This document shows positions 44,199 to 53,697 of a stretch of 64,000 nucleotides of DNA, one piece after another (within the stretch, counting starts at the first letter, position 1; each line of letters begins with the position of its first letter). The stretch lies in assembly GCA_002788775.1 (NCBI GenBank), contig PFRX01000013.1, positions 1 through 64,000 on the forward strand. The letters are read 5' to 3'. Under the pieces are notes generated by a model that made no database searches, was not told where the DNA came from, and saw nothing but the letters and a program-made list of their open reading frames with translations. Both the position numbers and the translations under genes were made by a program. Origin of the DNA: Candidatus Peregrinibacteria bacterium CG_4_9_14_0_2_um_filter_53_11 (GTDB lineage Bacteria; Patescibacteriota; Gracilibacteria; UBA1369; UM-FILTER-53-11).

Positions 44199-45203
44199 AT
44201 GTTCAAAAACCTCAAACGGCTTGCACTTTCTCTCATCGGTCTGGCACTCCCTCTCACAACTTTCGCTCATGAGCAGTGGTTTGTGTCGCCTTTTTTGCAG
44301 GATCCGGAGAAGCCTCTTCTCTTCCGTGAGTGGAGCGTGGTAAACGCCGCGATGCTTGTCGCCGCCGTTATCGGGGTTGTTGTGGCTTTGGTCCTTCACC
44401 GTCTTCTCTCAAAAAATAGCCGGGTGAAGGCAGTCAAAAAGTGGTTGGATGATTACTCCCCATGGGCCTCGATCGTTTTGAGGGGAAGTATGGGGGTACT
44501 GCTTCTGGTTGGATCCGGAGCGGGCTTTCTCTTTGCGCCCGATCTCATGGTGCAGCCCACACTCGCCGGTGCCTGGTTGCTTGCACTGGAGTTTTTTACC
44601 GGCCTCGCTCTGGTTCTAGGTATCTACCCTCGCCTTGCCTCCTTGGTGGGCCTGGGCCTCTATCTGGCCGTCCTCGTTATCTTCCCGGTACAACCAGTTG
44701 CAAGTTACCTCGCCTTCGCCGGGGTCTTCGTTTATCTCATTATGAAGGGAGACCCGACCCTCCCCGTTGCCAAGAAGTGGGCCTTCCACAGCTGGGGACA
44801 GAAACTCGTCGCCCCCCTCTCCCCCTATGCAACCTCGCTTCTCCGCATCCTCACCGGCCTCTGTTTTGCGCTCGCGGGCTTCCTCTACAAGATCCTCACT
44901 CCCTGGTACTCCCTTGAGATTCTCAAGACACACCCGCTCAACTTTATGCCCTCGCTCGGTTTTGCCAACTTCGGCGACGAGATGTTTGTCCTCGCTGCCG
45001 GACTTGTGGAACTAACCCTGGGCATTCTCCTTATGTTGGGTGTACTCCCTCGGCTAATCTCACTGGTCGTCTTCGGCCTCTTCTTAAGCACTCTGGCGAT
45101 CTTTGGGCCAACCGAGCTGATCGGCCACCTTCCCCTCTTCGCCATCCTCTTCGTCATTATCGTAGCCGGGCCGGGAAAGAAGTGGACGGTTATGGAAAAC
45201 TAG
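44199..45203 (+). CDS. DoxX-like polytopic membrane protein
   Basis: A 334-residue membrane protein. An N-terminal helix with signal-peptide character (ALSLIGLALPLTTFAHEQW) is followed by about eight helices. The four-helix DoxX/SURF4-like pattern (RGSMGVLLLVGSGAGFLFAPDLM, LLALEFFTGLALVLGIYPRLASLVGLGLY) seems to occur twice, the second starting near LLRILTGLCFALAGFLYKILTPW. It may act in redox or thiol homeostasis, but function is uncertain. An extended -10-like TGCTACACT lies at 44164-44172. Confidence 0.65.
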   Translation: MFKNLKRLALSLIGLALPLTTFAHEQWFVSPFLQDPEKPLLFREWSVVNAAMLVAAVIGVVVALVLHRLLSKNSRVKAVKKWLDDYSPWASIVLRGSMGVLLLVGSGAGFLFAPDLMVQPTLAGAWLLALEFFTGLALVLGIYPRLASLVGLGLYLAVLVIFPVQPVASYLAFAGVFVYLIMKGDPTLPVAKKWAFHSWGQKLVAPLSPYATSLLRILTGLCFALAGFLYKILTPWYSLEILKTHPLNFMPSLGFANFGDEMFVLAAGLVELTLGILLMLGVLPRLISLVVFGLFLSTLAIFGPTELIGHLPLFAILFVIIVAGPGKKWTVMEN

Positions 45204-45245
45204 GCGGATCCAGCTCCGCCGTTAAGGTAGTCGGGTGTCCGCTCT

Positions 45246-46178
45246 CTAAATATCAAGGTGCGGTAGTTTTTTTCTCCTGAGCCAGTAGATCGGCAGTGCG
45301 ATACTCACAAGGAGCGCCTCGACAATAATCGTCCAGAGGCGGCTCACCAGGGCGAAAATAAGTGCGATGTGAGGTCTTACGAGCGATCTCAGGGCAAAGA
45401 CCCAGATACCTTCACGAACCCCCAGGCCACTCGGCGTGAAGAAGGCCAAGATGCTGGCCACATAAGAAAACGCGCCGATACTGATGAGGACCGGGAGCGC
45501 CCCTAGGGGGATGGCGACAAAGGATTTCAAGAAGAGAACCTGCGAGAGGCCAATTCCCAGGAGTGCGACGATATAGATGAGCTGAAGGCTCAGAAGTCGA
45601 CCAAAGCTCACCTGCTGACTCCGAACAATCAAAGGGCGTTTAACCAGTTTGAGGTAGGTATTTACGCAGAAGTAGAAGATTTTCGGGATGAGCAAGAGGA
45701 AGCCGGCGATCAGGATCAGCCCAATGCCAATTCGCGAGAAGCGATGCAGAAGAGGAGTATAGATAAGGCCCAGAAGTCCTATGTAGGTTCCCGCCAGAAT
45801 CTCCATAACACCCTCGAGCCCCGTTGTCAGAAAGGTGACCGAGTGGGGCACCCCGTGGCGCCGACAAAACTTACCTCTCCCTACCGCAAGCCAGATCTTC
45901 CCGGGGATGTACTTGCAGGGTTGGGTAATAAAAAAATAGAGCATCGCCTCGAGCATGGGGATCGGGTAGTGGAGGTCTTGCAGGATCAGGTGCCAGCCGA
46001 AACCCAGTCCGAAAAAGCTCAGTGCATAGAGGAGGGAGGCCAGTGATAGGAGGGGGAGGTCGAAGTTGAACTCGTAGGTGCTTATCTTTTCCCAACTTGC
46101 CACAAGCTCGTTGCCCAGAAAGTAGGCAACGGCGATGAAGAGGATCAGGGAGAGTAAGTTGAGTGCGTTTCGTTTCAT
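45246..46178 (-). CDS. LPG-synthase/UPF0104-type flippase-like membrane protein
   Basis: A 310-residue integral membrane protein with about eight helices. KYIPGKIWLAVGRG near residue 90 and the Gly-rich LGVREGIWVFALRSL near the C-terminus match the lysylphosphatidylglycerol synthase transmembrane family (flippase-like domain). Members are linked to lipid or glycolipid translocation. There is no aminoacyl-transferase domain. ATG 46178 is preferred over the in-frame GTG at 46190. It is divergent from iscS. Confidence 0.75.
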   Translation of the reverse strand: MKRNALNLLSLILFIAVAYFLGNELVASWEKISTYEFNFDLPLLSLASLLYALSFFGLGFGWHLILQDLHYPIPMLEAMLYFFITQPCKYIPGKIWLAVGRGKFCRRHGVPHSVTFLTTGLEGVMEILAGTYIGLLGLIYTPLLHRFSRIGIGLILIAGFLLLIPKIFYFCVNTYLKLVKRPLIVRSQQVSFGRLLSLQLIYIVALLGIGLSQVLFLKSFVAIPLGALPVLISIGAFSYVASILAFFTPSGLGVREGIWVFALRSLVRPHIALIFALVSRLWTIIVEALLVSIALPIYWLRRKKLPHLDI

Positions 46179-46281
46179 GGAGAAGCCCACTTCGCGGCGG
46201 ACCTGTTCATGCTACACTCTCCCGGGGGAAAATTCCACGCCCGTAGCCAGAGCGCGGCGCTGGTGCTAGACTGTGCCCACA

Positions 46282-47487
46282 ATGGAACCGTCAGTCGATA
46301 AGCCGATTTATCTCGACCATGCCGCCACAACTTCCGTGGATGAGCGCGTCCTTGCGGCGATGCTCCCCTATTTTTCAGTGGAGTATGGCAATCCCTCAAG
46401 TCTCTACCAGCTCGGGCAGCGCGCTCGTCGGGGAATTGACGAGGCGCGGGATCAGATCGCCGGCATTTTGGGTGTCGCTCGGCGCGAACTGATATTTACG
46501 AGCGGAGGAACGGAGAGTAATAACCTTCTAATTTTTGGAGTTGCAGAGGTGATGCAGCCTCACGGCCGGCATATAATCCTCAGTTCGATTGAGCATGACT
46601 CGGTCCTCGAGCCCGTCCGTCATCTTGAGGAGCGAGGCTTTGAGGTGAGCCTTCTTCCGGTGGGAGAAGATGGCTTAGTTGAGCCGGCCGACCTTGCCGC
46701 GGCACTGCGGCCCGATACGATCTTGGTAAGCATCCTGTACGCCAATAACGAGATTGGCACGATCCAGCCCATTCGGGAGCTGGCTGAGGTGGTTAAAAAA
46801 TTTAGGGCAGATCAGCCTCCTGCGAGCGCGGGCCGCCCGCCTCTCCTTCCCTACTTTCATACTGATGCCTGCCAGGCGGCGCCCTACCTTTCTCTGAAAG
46901 TGGAGGAGCTCGGGGTGGATGCGATGACGCTTAACGGGGGGAAGATTTACGGCCCCAAGGGAGTTGGGGTTTTGTACCTCCGCGAGGGCGTTAAACTCAT
47001 GCCACAGAGCTGGGGCGGTGGCCAAGAGTACCGTATCCGAGCGGGTACGGAGAACGTTCCCGGCATCGTCGGCATGGGGCTGGCCCTTGAGCTCGTGCAG
47101 GCAGTGCGTGAGGAAGAGTCCGCGCGTCTGATTCCCCTTCGCGACCGCCTCATCGAGGGGCTTCTGAAAATTCCCGAGACGCGTCTCAACGGGCATCCCA
47201 CGAGACGTCTTCCCAACAACGTGAACGTCTCATTCCGCGGCCTTGAGGGGGAGACCATCTTAATGCGGCTCGATATGCTCAATATCGCCGCCTCCTCGGG
47301 CTCGGCCTGTTCCTCGGGCTCTCTCGACCCCTCTCACGTGATTCGTGCCCTCGGCTTGGAGCACGAGTGGAGCCACTCGTCGACGCGTTTTTCATTCGGA
47401 CACGGAAGCAGTGACGAAGAGGTGAGCTTCGTTCTGAAGCACCTCCCCGGGGTTATCCGTGAGCTCCGTGAGCTCAGTCCTTTTTAG
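46282..47487 (+). CDS. iscS: cysteine desulfurase (IscS/NifS type)
   Basis: A PLP enzyme that frees sulfur from cysteine for Fe-S clusters and thio-tRNA. The 401 residues include PIYLDHAATTSVDERV, FTSGGTESNNL, SSIEHDSV (PLP-stacking His), the PLP lysine in NGGKIYGPKGVGVLY and the active Cys in SSGSACSSGSLDPSHV. The usual SxHK before the lysine reads NGGK, so the phosphate-binding Ser and the His are replaced. A small Pro-rich insertion (QPPASAGRPPLLP) precedes FHTDACQ. ATG 46282 is preferred to GTG 46273, given a TAGACT box at 46267-46272. Confidence 0.93.
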   Translation: MEPSVDKPIYLDHAATTSVDERVLAAMLPYFSVEYGNPSSLYQLGQRARRGIDEARDQIAGILGVARRELIFTSGGTESNNLLIFGVAEVMQPHGRHIILSSIEHDSVLEPVRHLEERGFEVSLLPVGEDGLVEPADLAAALRPDTILVSILYANNEIGTIQPIRELAEVVKKFRADQPPASAGRPPLLPYFHTDACQAAPYLSLKVEELGVDAMTLNGGKIYGPKGVGVLYLREGVKLMPQSWGGGQEYRIRAGTENVPGIVGMGLALELVQAVREEESARLIPLRDRLIEGLLKIPETRLNGHPTRRLPNNVNVSFRGLEGETILMRLDMLNIAASSGSACSSGSLDPSHVIRALGLEHEWSHSSTRFSFGHGSSDEEVSFVLKHLPGVIRELRELSPF

Positions 47488-47603
47488 GGCGTCGCCTCAA
47501 AATCTTGATCCCCCTTGTCCCGCCTCATTCTCCGGGCCTTCAGGCCCCTGTGAAAAACCTATCAAAGCTATTTCTCGAGCCTTTTTCGTGCTACACTGCG
47601 CTC

Positions 47604-49154
47604 ATGTCATTTTTGGACATCATTTTCGTCTTGATCGGGCTCGCTGTAGGCGTTGGTGTAGGCGCTTTTGTTCTGAAGCCCGGTGCCTATAATGAAGAGT
47701 CGCGCAAGAGACGTGCCAAAGAGCTTCTTCAGGAAACTGAGAAGGAGGCTGCCACGATTTTGGAGTCGGCAAAACAACACGTTGTTGAGCTTGCAGAGCA
47801 GTTTAAGTCCGAGGAGGCGGAGTTTGGCGCACAAGTTGAAACTATGGAGAAGGTCGTCGCACTCAAAGAGGCTTCCGCAGAGCGTTGGGGCGAGCGTCTC
47901 AGCGGGCTGAAGGCTACCTCCCAGAAACATGAGGATGAGCTCAAGTCACTCCGGGAGGAGGCGCGGGAGCTCTCACAAAAAATGACGGCGGAGCTCATGA
48001 ACAAGGCGGCCTTCACGCTTGAGCGAGCTCACGAAGAGCTCATCCAGAAATACGAGCAGGAGTTTTCTCACGAAGCTGAGTTGCGTCTACAGCGTTATGT
48101 GGAGTGGGTCGAAGAAGTGGCTCTCCGCGAGGCTCGCAACGCACTTACGGAGGTTATCTGCCGCTACAGCGCTCCCGCCTCACGCGAACCTAATATGACA
48201 AAGTTGGAGGTCTCCCAAGATGCGGTAAAGGGACGTATTGTGGGCCGTGGAGGTCGCATGATCAGCTTCTTTGAAGAGCTCTTCGGTGTCGACGTCATCT
48301 TCAACGACGAGCCCAACACGATAATAATCAGCTGTTTCAACCTGGTTCAGGAGCAGACGGCTAAACTGGCGATGCAGCGTCTGATGCGCGAGCGTATTAT
48401 CACTGAAAATGTGATTCTCGAGATGAAGGCCCGCGCCGATGCCGATATGGAAAAGGTCTTGAGGAAGGAGGGCGCCCGCGTTCTTGAGATGATCGGCCTT
48501 AAAAATCTCCCGGAAGAGCTGGTTCGCCTGGTTGGTCGTCTTAACTTCCGCACAAGTTACGGCCAGAACGTCATGCGCCACTCGCTCGAGGTGGGTTACT
48601 TCTCACGCATGCTTGCCGCTATGATCGGTGCCGATGAAAAGGTCGCTTTTTACGGCGGTTTCTTCCACGATATTGGAAAGGCGATCGATCAAGAGGTTGG
48701 CGGCTCTCACGACGCCCTCACTAAAGAGATTTTGGAGAAGTATGAGTTCTCTTGGGAGGTTACTCATGCCGCCTGGACTCACCACAACGCGATCCCTCCG
48801 GAGACCGTTGAGGCCAAGATCGTGCAGGCTGCCGATGCGATCTCTGCCGGTCGTCCCGGAGCCCGTGCCGAGTCGCTCGAGCGGTATGTTGAGCGCATGA
48901 AAGAGCTTCAGGGAATGGCCCTCTCATTTGAAGGAGTCCGGAAGGCCTTTGCCATCAATGCGGGCCGCGAGGTTCGCGCGATTGTCGACTCAGATCGTGT
49001 CGACGACAAGAAGGTTGTAGATATTGCCGTTGATATCGCCAAAATGGTTGAAGCAAAGGGAGGTTATCCCGGAAAAATTAAGATCATCACTATTCGCTCA
49101 ACGCGCACCGCCACGACGACAAAGGGACGGGGAGGTCCACAGTTGCAGCCGTAG
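47604..49154 (+). CDS. rny: ribonuclease Y
   Basis: This membrane-anchored endoribonuclease starts mRNA decay. The 516 residues have an N-terminal membrane helix (FLDIIFVLIGLAVGVGVGAFVL), a coiled coil (about 30-190), a KH domain (GRIVGRGGRMISFFEELFGVD, with GRGG in place of the usual GREG) and an HD domain (RHSLEVGYFSRMLA, FFHDIGKAID). ATG 47604 is chosen over an in-frame upstream start at 47505: the family begins here and an extended -10, TGC-TACACT (47592-47597), lies 6 nt upstream. Confidence 0.96.
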   Translation: MSFLDIIFVLIGLAVGVGVGAFVLKPGAYNEESRKRRAKELLQETEKEAATILESAKQHVVELAEQFKSEEAEFGAQVETMEKVVALKEASAERWGERLSGLKATSQKHEDELKSLREEARELSQKMTAELMNKAAFTLERAHEELIQKYEQEFSHEAELRLQRYVEWVEEVALREARNALTEVICRYSAPASREPNMTKLEVSQDAVKGRIVGRGGRMISFFEELFGVDVIFNDEPNTIIISCFNLVQEQTAKLAMQRLMRERIITENVILEMKARADADMEKVLRKEGARVLEMIGLKNLPEELVRLVGRLNFRTSYGQNVMRHSLEVGYFSRMLAAMIGADEKVAFYGGFFHDIGKAIDQEVGGSHDALTKEILEKYEFSWEVTHAAWTHHNAIPPETVEAKIVQAADAISAGRPGARAESLERYVERMKELQGMALSFEGVRKAFAINAGREVRAIVDSDRVDDKKVVDIAVDIAKMVEAKGGYPGKIKIITIRSTRTATTTKGRGGPQLQP

Positions 49155-49180
49155 TATCCTTACTTTTGTCTCGCTGACTC

Positions 49181-50104
49181 ATGCATGATGTTGTCATTAT
49201 AGGTGCTGGCCCCGCTGGATTTACAGCGGCTCTTTACACGGCTAGGGCCGGTTTAAAGACGGCACTTTTTGGGATTACCAAAAACTCAAACGCCTACAAA
49301 GCTCACCTTATAGAAAACTACTTTGGCCTGGAGAGTATCTCCGGCCCCGATCTGATGGCTCGTGGTCTTGCCCAAGCCCAGCGTTTCGGTACCGAGTTCG
49401 TCGAACGGGAAATTCTTGATATGAAGATAGCCGAGGACGGTACCTTTGAAGTCAGGGACAGTGAGCTTGTGGATTATAAGTCAAAGGCCCTGATCATCGC
49501 CTCCGGCCTGGGCTTTAAGCCCTCGGGAATTCGCAATGAGCAGAAGTTTCTGGGGAAGGGTGTCTCGTTCTGTGTCACCTGCGACGGCTTCTTTTTTAAG
49601 GGCAAGAGTGTCGCACTGCTGGGCTCGACAAACTACGCCGGCGAGGAGGCGCTGCAGATGCTCTCATACACTCCACACGTTACTGTTCTCAGCCACGGAA
49701 AAGAGTTTAGCTTCACCCCGGCTGTTCGTACCGCTTTGGAGGAGCGGGGCGTGTTCCTTCAAGAGACTCCGCGGATCACTACCTTTGATGGGGGTGATTC
49801 GCTCGAGAAGCTGATCTTTGCCGACGGTTCCGAGCGCTCGTTTGATGGTGTCTTCATGGCTCTGGGAGTTGCCAGTGCCGGAGATTTTGCCACCAAGCTG
49901 GGGCTGGAGCGCACCGGTCCACAAAATGCCTTTATCGTGGCCGACCCTCGAACGGGTGAGACGGCAATCCCGGGCATCTATGCCGCCGGCGACTGTACCG
50001 GAGGCAACGCTCAGGCCTCGAAAAGCAGTGGAGAGGGATGTAATGCGGCCATGAGTGTGATTAAGTTTGTTAAGGGTGTTGCAGCCTATGTTGACTACGC
50101 CTGA
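49181..50104 (+). CDS. trxB: thioredoxin reductase
   Basis: An FAD/NAD(P)H flavoenzyme that reduces thioredoxin. The 307 residues contain the FAD loop GAGPAGFTAALYTARAG, the redox pair in CVTCDGFFF (near residue 132), the NADPH-side loop GSTNYAGEEAL (Gly-Ser-Thr instead of the usual GGGNSA, so cofactor preference may differ) and the C-terminal FAD site GIYAAGDCTGGNAQ. It ends in TGA. It stands alone 26 nt after rny. Confidence 0.93.
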   Translation: MHDVVIIGAGPAGFTAALYTARAGLKTALFGITKNSNAYKAHLIENYFGLESISGPDLMARGLAQAQRFGTEFVEREILDMKIAEDGTFEVRDSELVDYKSKALIIASGLGFKPSGIRNEQKFLGKGVSFCVTCDGFFFKGKSVALLGSTNYAGEEALQMLSYTPHVTVLSHGKEFSFTPAVRTALEERGVFLQETPRITTFDGGDSLEKLIFADGSERSFDGVFMALGVASAGDFATKLGLERTGPQNAFIVADPRTGETAIPGIYAAGDCTGGNAQASKSSGEGCNAAMSVIKFVKGVAAYVDYA

Positions 50105-50191
50105 GCTCTCATGTGCTTGTATCGTAGGCCGCACTGTAATAGAGTGAGATAAAGACTCTCTAAATTTTAAAATCTTAAACCAACCTTCCTT

Positions 50192-50563
50192 ATGGCGGAC
50201 GAGAAGAACCCACAAAAGATCACGAAAAAACTCGATAACATCGTCATGGGAGTGATACTCGGTGGTGCTATCGGTTCTGTTCTGGGACTTACTTTGGCAC
50301 CTCGGAAGGGCAAGGAGACGCGCGAGATTATTAAGCAGAAGAGCGGCGAGATGATCGAAAAGGGAAAGGATATGGTTGAACGAGGTCGCGACCTCTCCGA
50401 GCAGTTTGTAAAAGATCATCACGAGACTATCGAAAGCGCAAAGTTCCACCTGAAGAAGAGGAAAGGTTTCTTCCGCTGGTTAAAGAGCCTTCTTTGGGGA
50501 AGCAAGACGACGGCTGGTAAGTCGGATAAGCCGGTTCCCGATGAGTCTGATGGCGAAAAGTAG
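50192..50563 (+). CDS. YtxH-domain protein
   Basis: A 123-residue protein with one N-terminal membrane helix, typical of the YtxH family (MGVILGGAIGSVLGLTLAPRKGKETRE), followed by an amphipathic Lys/Glu-rich helix and a basic tail. Bacillus relatives are general-stress proteins with no known reaction. The leader is A/T-rich and ends in a pyrimidine run (CCTTCCTT) directly before the ATG, with no Shine-Dalgarno. Confidence 0.7.
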   Translation: MADEKNPQKITKKLDNIVMGVILGGAIGSVLGLTLAPRKGKETREIIKQKSGEMIEKGKDMVERGRDLSEQFVKDHHETIESAKFHLKKRKGFFRWLKSLLWGSKTTAGKSDKPVPDESDGEK

Positions 50564-50596
50564 CGTTTTCTACGCATTCTGTTATCCTTCTAAGCC

Positions 50597-52453
50597 ATGA
50601 GGGCTCTCCTCCGCTTTATCCTCTTCGCCACACTTGTAACCGGACTTACCTTCGGTGCCAGTGTTTTGCAGGCGTATAGAGAAAGTGGTCGTATCGTCCC
50701 CCGCACTACTCTGGGGCCGTTGAACCTGGGTGGCCTTACTCGGGAAGAGGCGCGAAGCCTCCTGAAACAAGAAGTGGAGGCGTATCGTACCGAGCCAGTT
50801 ACGATTGCCGCACGAGGTGAGGTTTCAACCTTCACTCTTGAGGAACTGGGTGTTGTTTTCGACTTGGATGAGACCGTGGCCCAGCTTCCCGTCGCCTCTG
50901 AACTCAATAACGGCCTGCTTGTCGTACAGAGCATTGGTGGCAGCCGTATCGTGCCGGTTTTTTCTCTATCCGAGGTGGGCCTCCTGAAGCTTATTAACGA
51001 AAAGTTTCCCACGGTTCCCAAAACGAAAAACGCTTCGCTCGCTTTGGAGAAAGGTGGGCTGGTTATCGTCCCTGAAGAAAACGGTGTGAGGCCCGTTGTA
51101 GAAGAGGCGCTTGCTCAGCTGAGAGGAAACATCTCGTTTCTTGAGAAGAGTGCGCTGTTGATCTCATTTAATGAAGAATTCGCAACGGTCATCGAGTCCG
51201 ACCTACAGGCTCACCTTTCCGAGATCGAGGAACATCTGCCCGAGAAACTCACACTTGAGCACGGAGAGGAGTCATGGACGGTGAACTTCAAGCAGCATCC
51301 GGACTGGCTCTCATTCAAACCCGCCACCTCACCTTTTGCCCTGCCTGGGAATAGTTCTCAGGGGGTCGAAGTGACTGGGGAGGCCGATGGGGCTGAAGAG
51401 GTTGAAGCGGAGGCTAAACCCTTGCCCCTTACGATGGAGTGGAACCCCCTCTTCTTCGGAACCTTTGTGCAGGATGAGCTCTCGCCGACGGTCGAGGTTC
51501 CCGCTGAAGATGTCGTTATGCGCGGGAGTGAGACAGAGCCGGTTGTGATTGAGGGAAAGGGGAAAGACGGGCGAGCTGTTGAGCGAGATAAGCTCTTAAC
51601 TCAAGTTAACGTGGCTCTGGCTCAGGGGATCACCTCACTCGAGATACCCGTCAGTACCGTAGCGGCGCGTCTGGACATCGACTCTCGCCTTCAGGCTTTG
51701 GGTATAAAAGAGCTCTATGCCTTGGGCTATACGCGCTACGATGGCTCTCCGGCCAATCGTCAGCATAATATCGCCGTGGGAGTCGCGCGTTACGACGGCC
51801 TGCTCATCAAGCCGGGTGAGACTTTTTCCTTTAACGACAACTTGGGGCCGGTTGATGCCAGCACGGGGTACCGCCGGGAGCTTGTTATAAAGCCCGAGGG
51901 AACTATCCCCGAATTCGGCGGTGGACTGTGCCAGGTCTCGACTACACTTTACCGTGCGGCTATCTATGGGGGTCTGCCCATGGCAGAACGCTCGCCACAC
52001 TCGTATGCGGTCTCGTACTACTCTCAAGTTGGTGGGCATGGCCTCGATGCTACAATCTATCCTCCCTTAAAAGATCTGAAGTTTGTAAATGACACCGGTA
52101 ACTACCTTCTCATCCATTCTTATGTGGATGGAACTTCTGCCTCATTTCAGCTTTATGGTACTAAAGATGGTCGAGAGGTGGCGCTTGAAGGCCCGATGAT
52201 CTTCAACCGCCAGTCGGCACCGGCCGAGCCCGTTCTTGTCTATGACCCAAGCTTGGGAAGTGGTAAGAAAAAGCAGGTTGAAAAGGCCCACAACGGCTTT
52301 TCAACGCTCTGGTATCGAACGGTAGTTAAAGATGGAGAGGTGAGAAAAGAAGAGATCAGAAGCACCTATAGGGCCGTACCGAACAAGTACCTGGTTGGTG
52401 ACGAGGTGGCTCCGGCTAAAAATGCTGCTGATGAGGTGAACCCGTTCGAGTAG
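50597..52453 (+). CDS. VanW-family cell-surface protein
   Basis: A 618-residue exported protein. An N-terminal membrane anchor (about 4-24) is followed by a peptidoglycan-binding-like repeat domain (GPLNLGGLTREEARSLLKQEVEAY, about 35-120), a second similar region with an acidic low-complexity insert near 255-280, and a VanW domain (about 390-530) with GYTRYDGSPANRQHNI, KPGETFSFNDNLGPV, GGGLCQVSTTLYRAA and SPHSYAVSYY. VanW proteins are cell-wall-associated with no proven reaction. A TATCCT box lies 8 nt before the ATG. Confidence 0.85.
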   Translation: MRALLRFILFATLVTGLTFGASVLQAYRESGRIVPRTTLGPLNLGGLTREEARSLLKQEVEAYRTEPVTIAARGEVSTFTLEELGVVFDLDETVAQLPVASELNNGLLVVQSIGGSRIVPVFSLSEVGLLKLINEKFPTVPKTKNASLALEKGGLVIVPEENGVRPVVEEALAQLRGNISFLEKSALLISFNEEFATVIESDLQAHLSEIEEHLPEKLTLEHGEESWTVNFKQHPDWLSFKPATSPFALPGNSSQGVEVTGEADGAEEVEAEAKPLPLTMEWNPLFFGTFVQDELSPTVEVPAEDVVMRGSETEPVVIEGKGKDGRAVERDKLLTQVNVALAQGITSLEIPVSTVAARLDIDSRLQALGIKELYALGYTRYDGSPANRQHNIAVGVARYDGLLIKPGETFSFNDNLGPVDASTGYRRELVIKPEGTIPEFGGGLCQVSTTLYRAAIYGGLPMAERSPHSYAVSYYSQVGGHGLDATIYPPLKDLKFVNDTGNYLLIHSYVDGTSASFQLYGTKDGREVALEGPMIFNRQSAPAEPVLVYDPSLGSGKKKQVEKAHNGFSTLWYRTVVKDGEVRKEEIRSTYRAVPNKYLVGDEVAPAKNAADEVNPFE

Positions 52454-52487
52454 AGCTCTGAGCTCTAGTAAAACACGTCATCGGTTG

Positions 52488-53687
52488 CTAGGCGGTGGCC
52501 TCTTCGTTGAGCGCCTCCGCGACTTCCGGTTGTGGCTCCTCGGGTGGTATCTCGCCGCGCTTGATGGCGAGCGCCCGTTTGAAGCGTCGCTGGATATCCT
52601 TATCATAAGGGTTGATCTCGGCCATCTTTTTGAGGGTCTTGTAGTTGAGCATCATATCGTCTGTACGCTCGGCGAGTTCCGCAACGAGTGTGAGATACTC
52701 AGGATTGTACGAATCGAGCGCTAAGGCCCGTTGGAAGGCCGCCAGTGCCATTGCAAACTCCTCCATCTCGTAGTAGATTTGTCCGACACTGATAAAACGC
52801 GAGGGCTTGTTCCCGTCGAGCTCTATCGCACGCTGGTAAGACTCAAGAGCCTCGGTATGCCTTCCCAAACTGTAGAGGCAGCGTCCGTAGTTGGCAAAGT
52901 AGGTGGGCTCCTTCTGATTAGTGCTAAAGAGTTTTTTATAGAGAAGCTCCGCACGCTTGTGGTTGCCCTGCGTGATATAGATAACACCCAAACGGTTGAG
53001 GCTTTCCGCGTGGAACTCATGGTATGAGAGAGCCTTGATAAACCATTTTTCCGCCTCTGCAAAGTTACCCTGGGCAAACTGTTTGTCTCCGGTGCGGAAG
53101 GCCTTGTTGATCTCGTAGTAGTTGAGGAGGTCGGCTCGTGTGGGGGGCTTTTGCGCGGGGGCCTCTTGGGTCGCCTCTCCTTCAGGTAGTGGGGCGGGGG
53201 TCTTTTTCTTAAGCAGGTGGCGAGCACGTCTCTCTCGTCCGACGGGGTTTTTGTTCTCGGGCTCTTCACTGGTTGGTTCTGAGCTTTTCGCCTCGGTAGT
53301 TTCTTCTTTCGGGGAAGAGCCGTTATCCGGTGCCAGCTCCGCCTCGTGCGATATCTCAGCTGATTCCGTTGTCTCAGTCGAGTCGATGGGGGGGATCTCC
53401 CCGCTGTCTTCTGGGGTCCGGGCATTTAGCTCTTCAGACGTTTCTTCAACTGCCAGCTCAACCTCCTGCTCTTCTTTCGAACTAACTTGAGAAAGAGGTG
53501 GTAGTGGTTCCACCACTAAGGGGTTGTCTGCAGGGGTGGCCCGGTCCACAAAAAGAGGCTGCTCGTCCGTCTCCCCGGCATGGTGTGTCGTGAGTTCAAC
53601 GGCGCGTTTTGTGCGCATAACTTGAGCCTGCTTCTTGAAGATCGAGAAGAGGAGGTAGGCAGCGGCGGCGGCGATAACTAGTTCCAT
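52488..53687 (-). CDS. membrane-anchored TPR protein
   Basis: A 399-residue protein with an N-terminal membrane helix (LVIAAAAAYLLFSIF), a long acidic low-complexity region (about 40-190, rich in Glu, Ser, Thr, Pro) and four or five tetratricopeptide repeats (about 200-350, for example WFIKALSYHEFHAESLNRLGVIYITQGNHKRAELLYKKL read as two helices). TPRs bind partner proteins. It starts 9 nt after a TATAAT box and 10 nt beyond the holB stop codon on the same strand. Confidence 0.8.
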   Translation of the reverse strand: MELVIAAAAAYLLFSIFKKQAQVMRTKRAVELTTHHAGETDEQPLFVDRATPADNPLVVEPLPPLSQVSSKEEQEVELAVEETSEELNARTPEDSGEIPPIDSTETTESAEISHEAELAPDNGSSPKEETTEAKSSEPTSEEPENKNPVGRERRARHLLKKKTPAPLPEGEATQEAPAQKPPTRADLLNYYEINKAFRTGDKQFAQGNFAEAEKWFIKALSYHEFHAESLNRLGVIYITQGNHKRAELLYKKLFSTNQKEPTYFANYGRCLYSLGRHTEALESYQRAIELDGNKPSRFISVGQIYYEMEEFAMALAAFQRALALDSYNPEYLTLVAELAERTDDMMLNYKTLKKMAEINPYDKDIQRRFKRALAIKRGEIPPEEPQPEVAEALNEEATA

Positions 53688-53697
53688 AGCGGCTCCA

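Noticed and set aside
46810-46860. Insertions in iscS and ispE as copies of the femAB insertion
   Set aside because: The three sequences differ. They look like independent loop expansions.
47534-47547. GGGCC-TTCA-GGCCC stem between iscS and rny as a terminator
   Set aside because: The stem is only 5 bp and no T-run follows.
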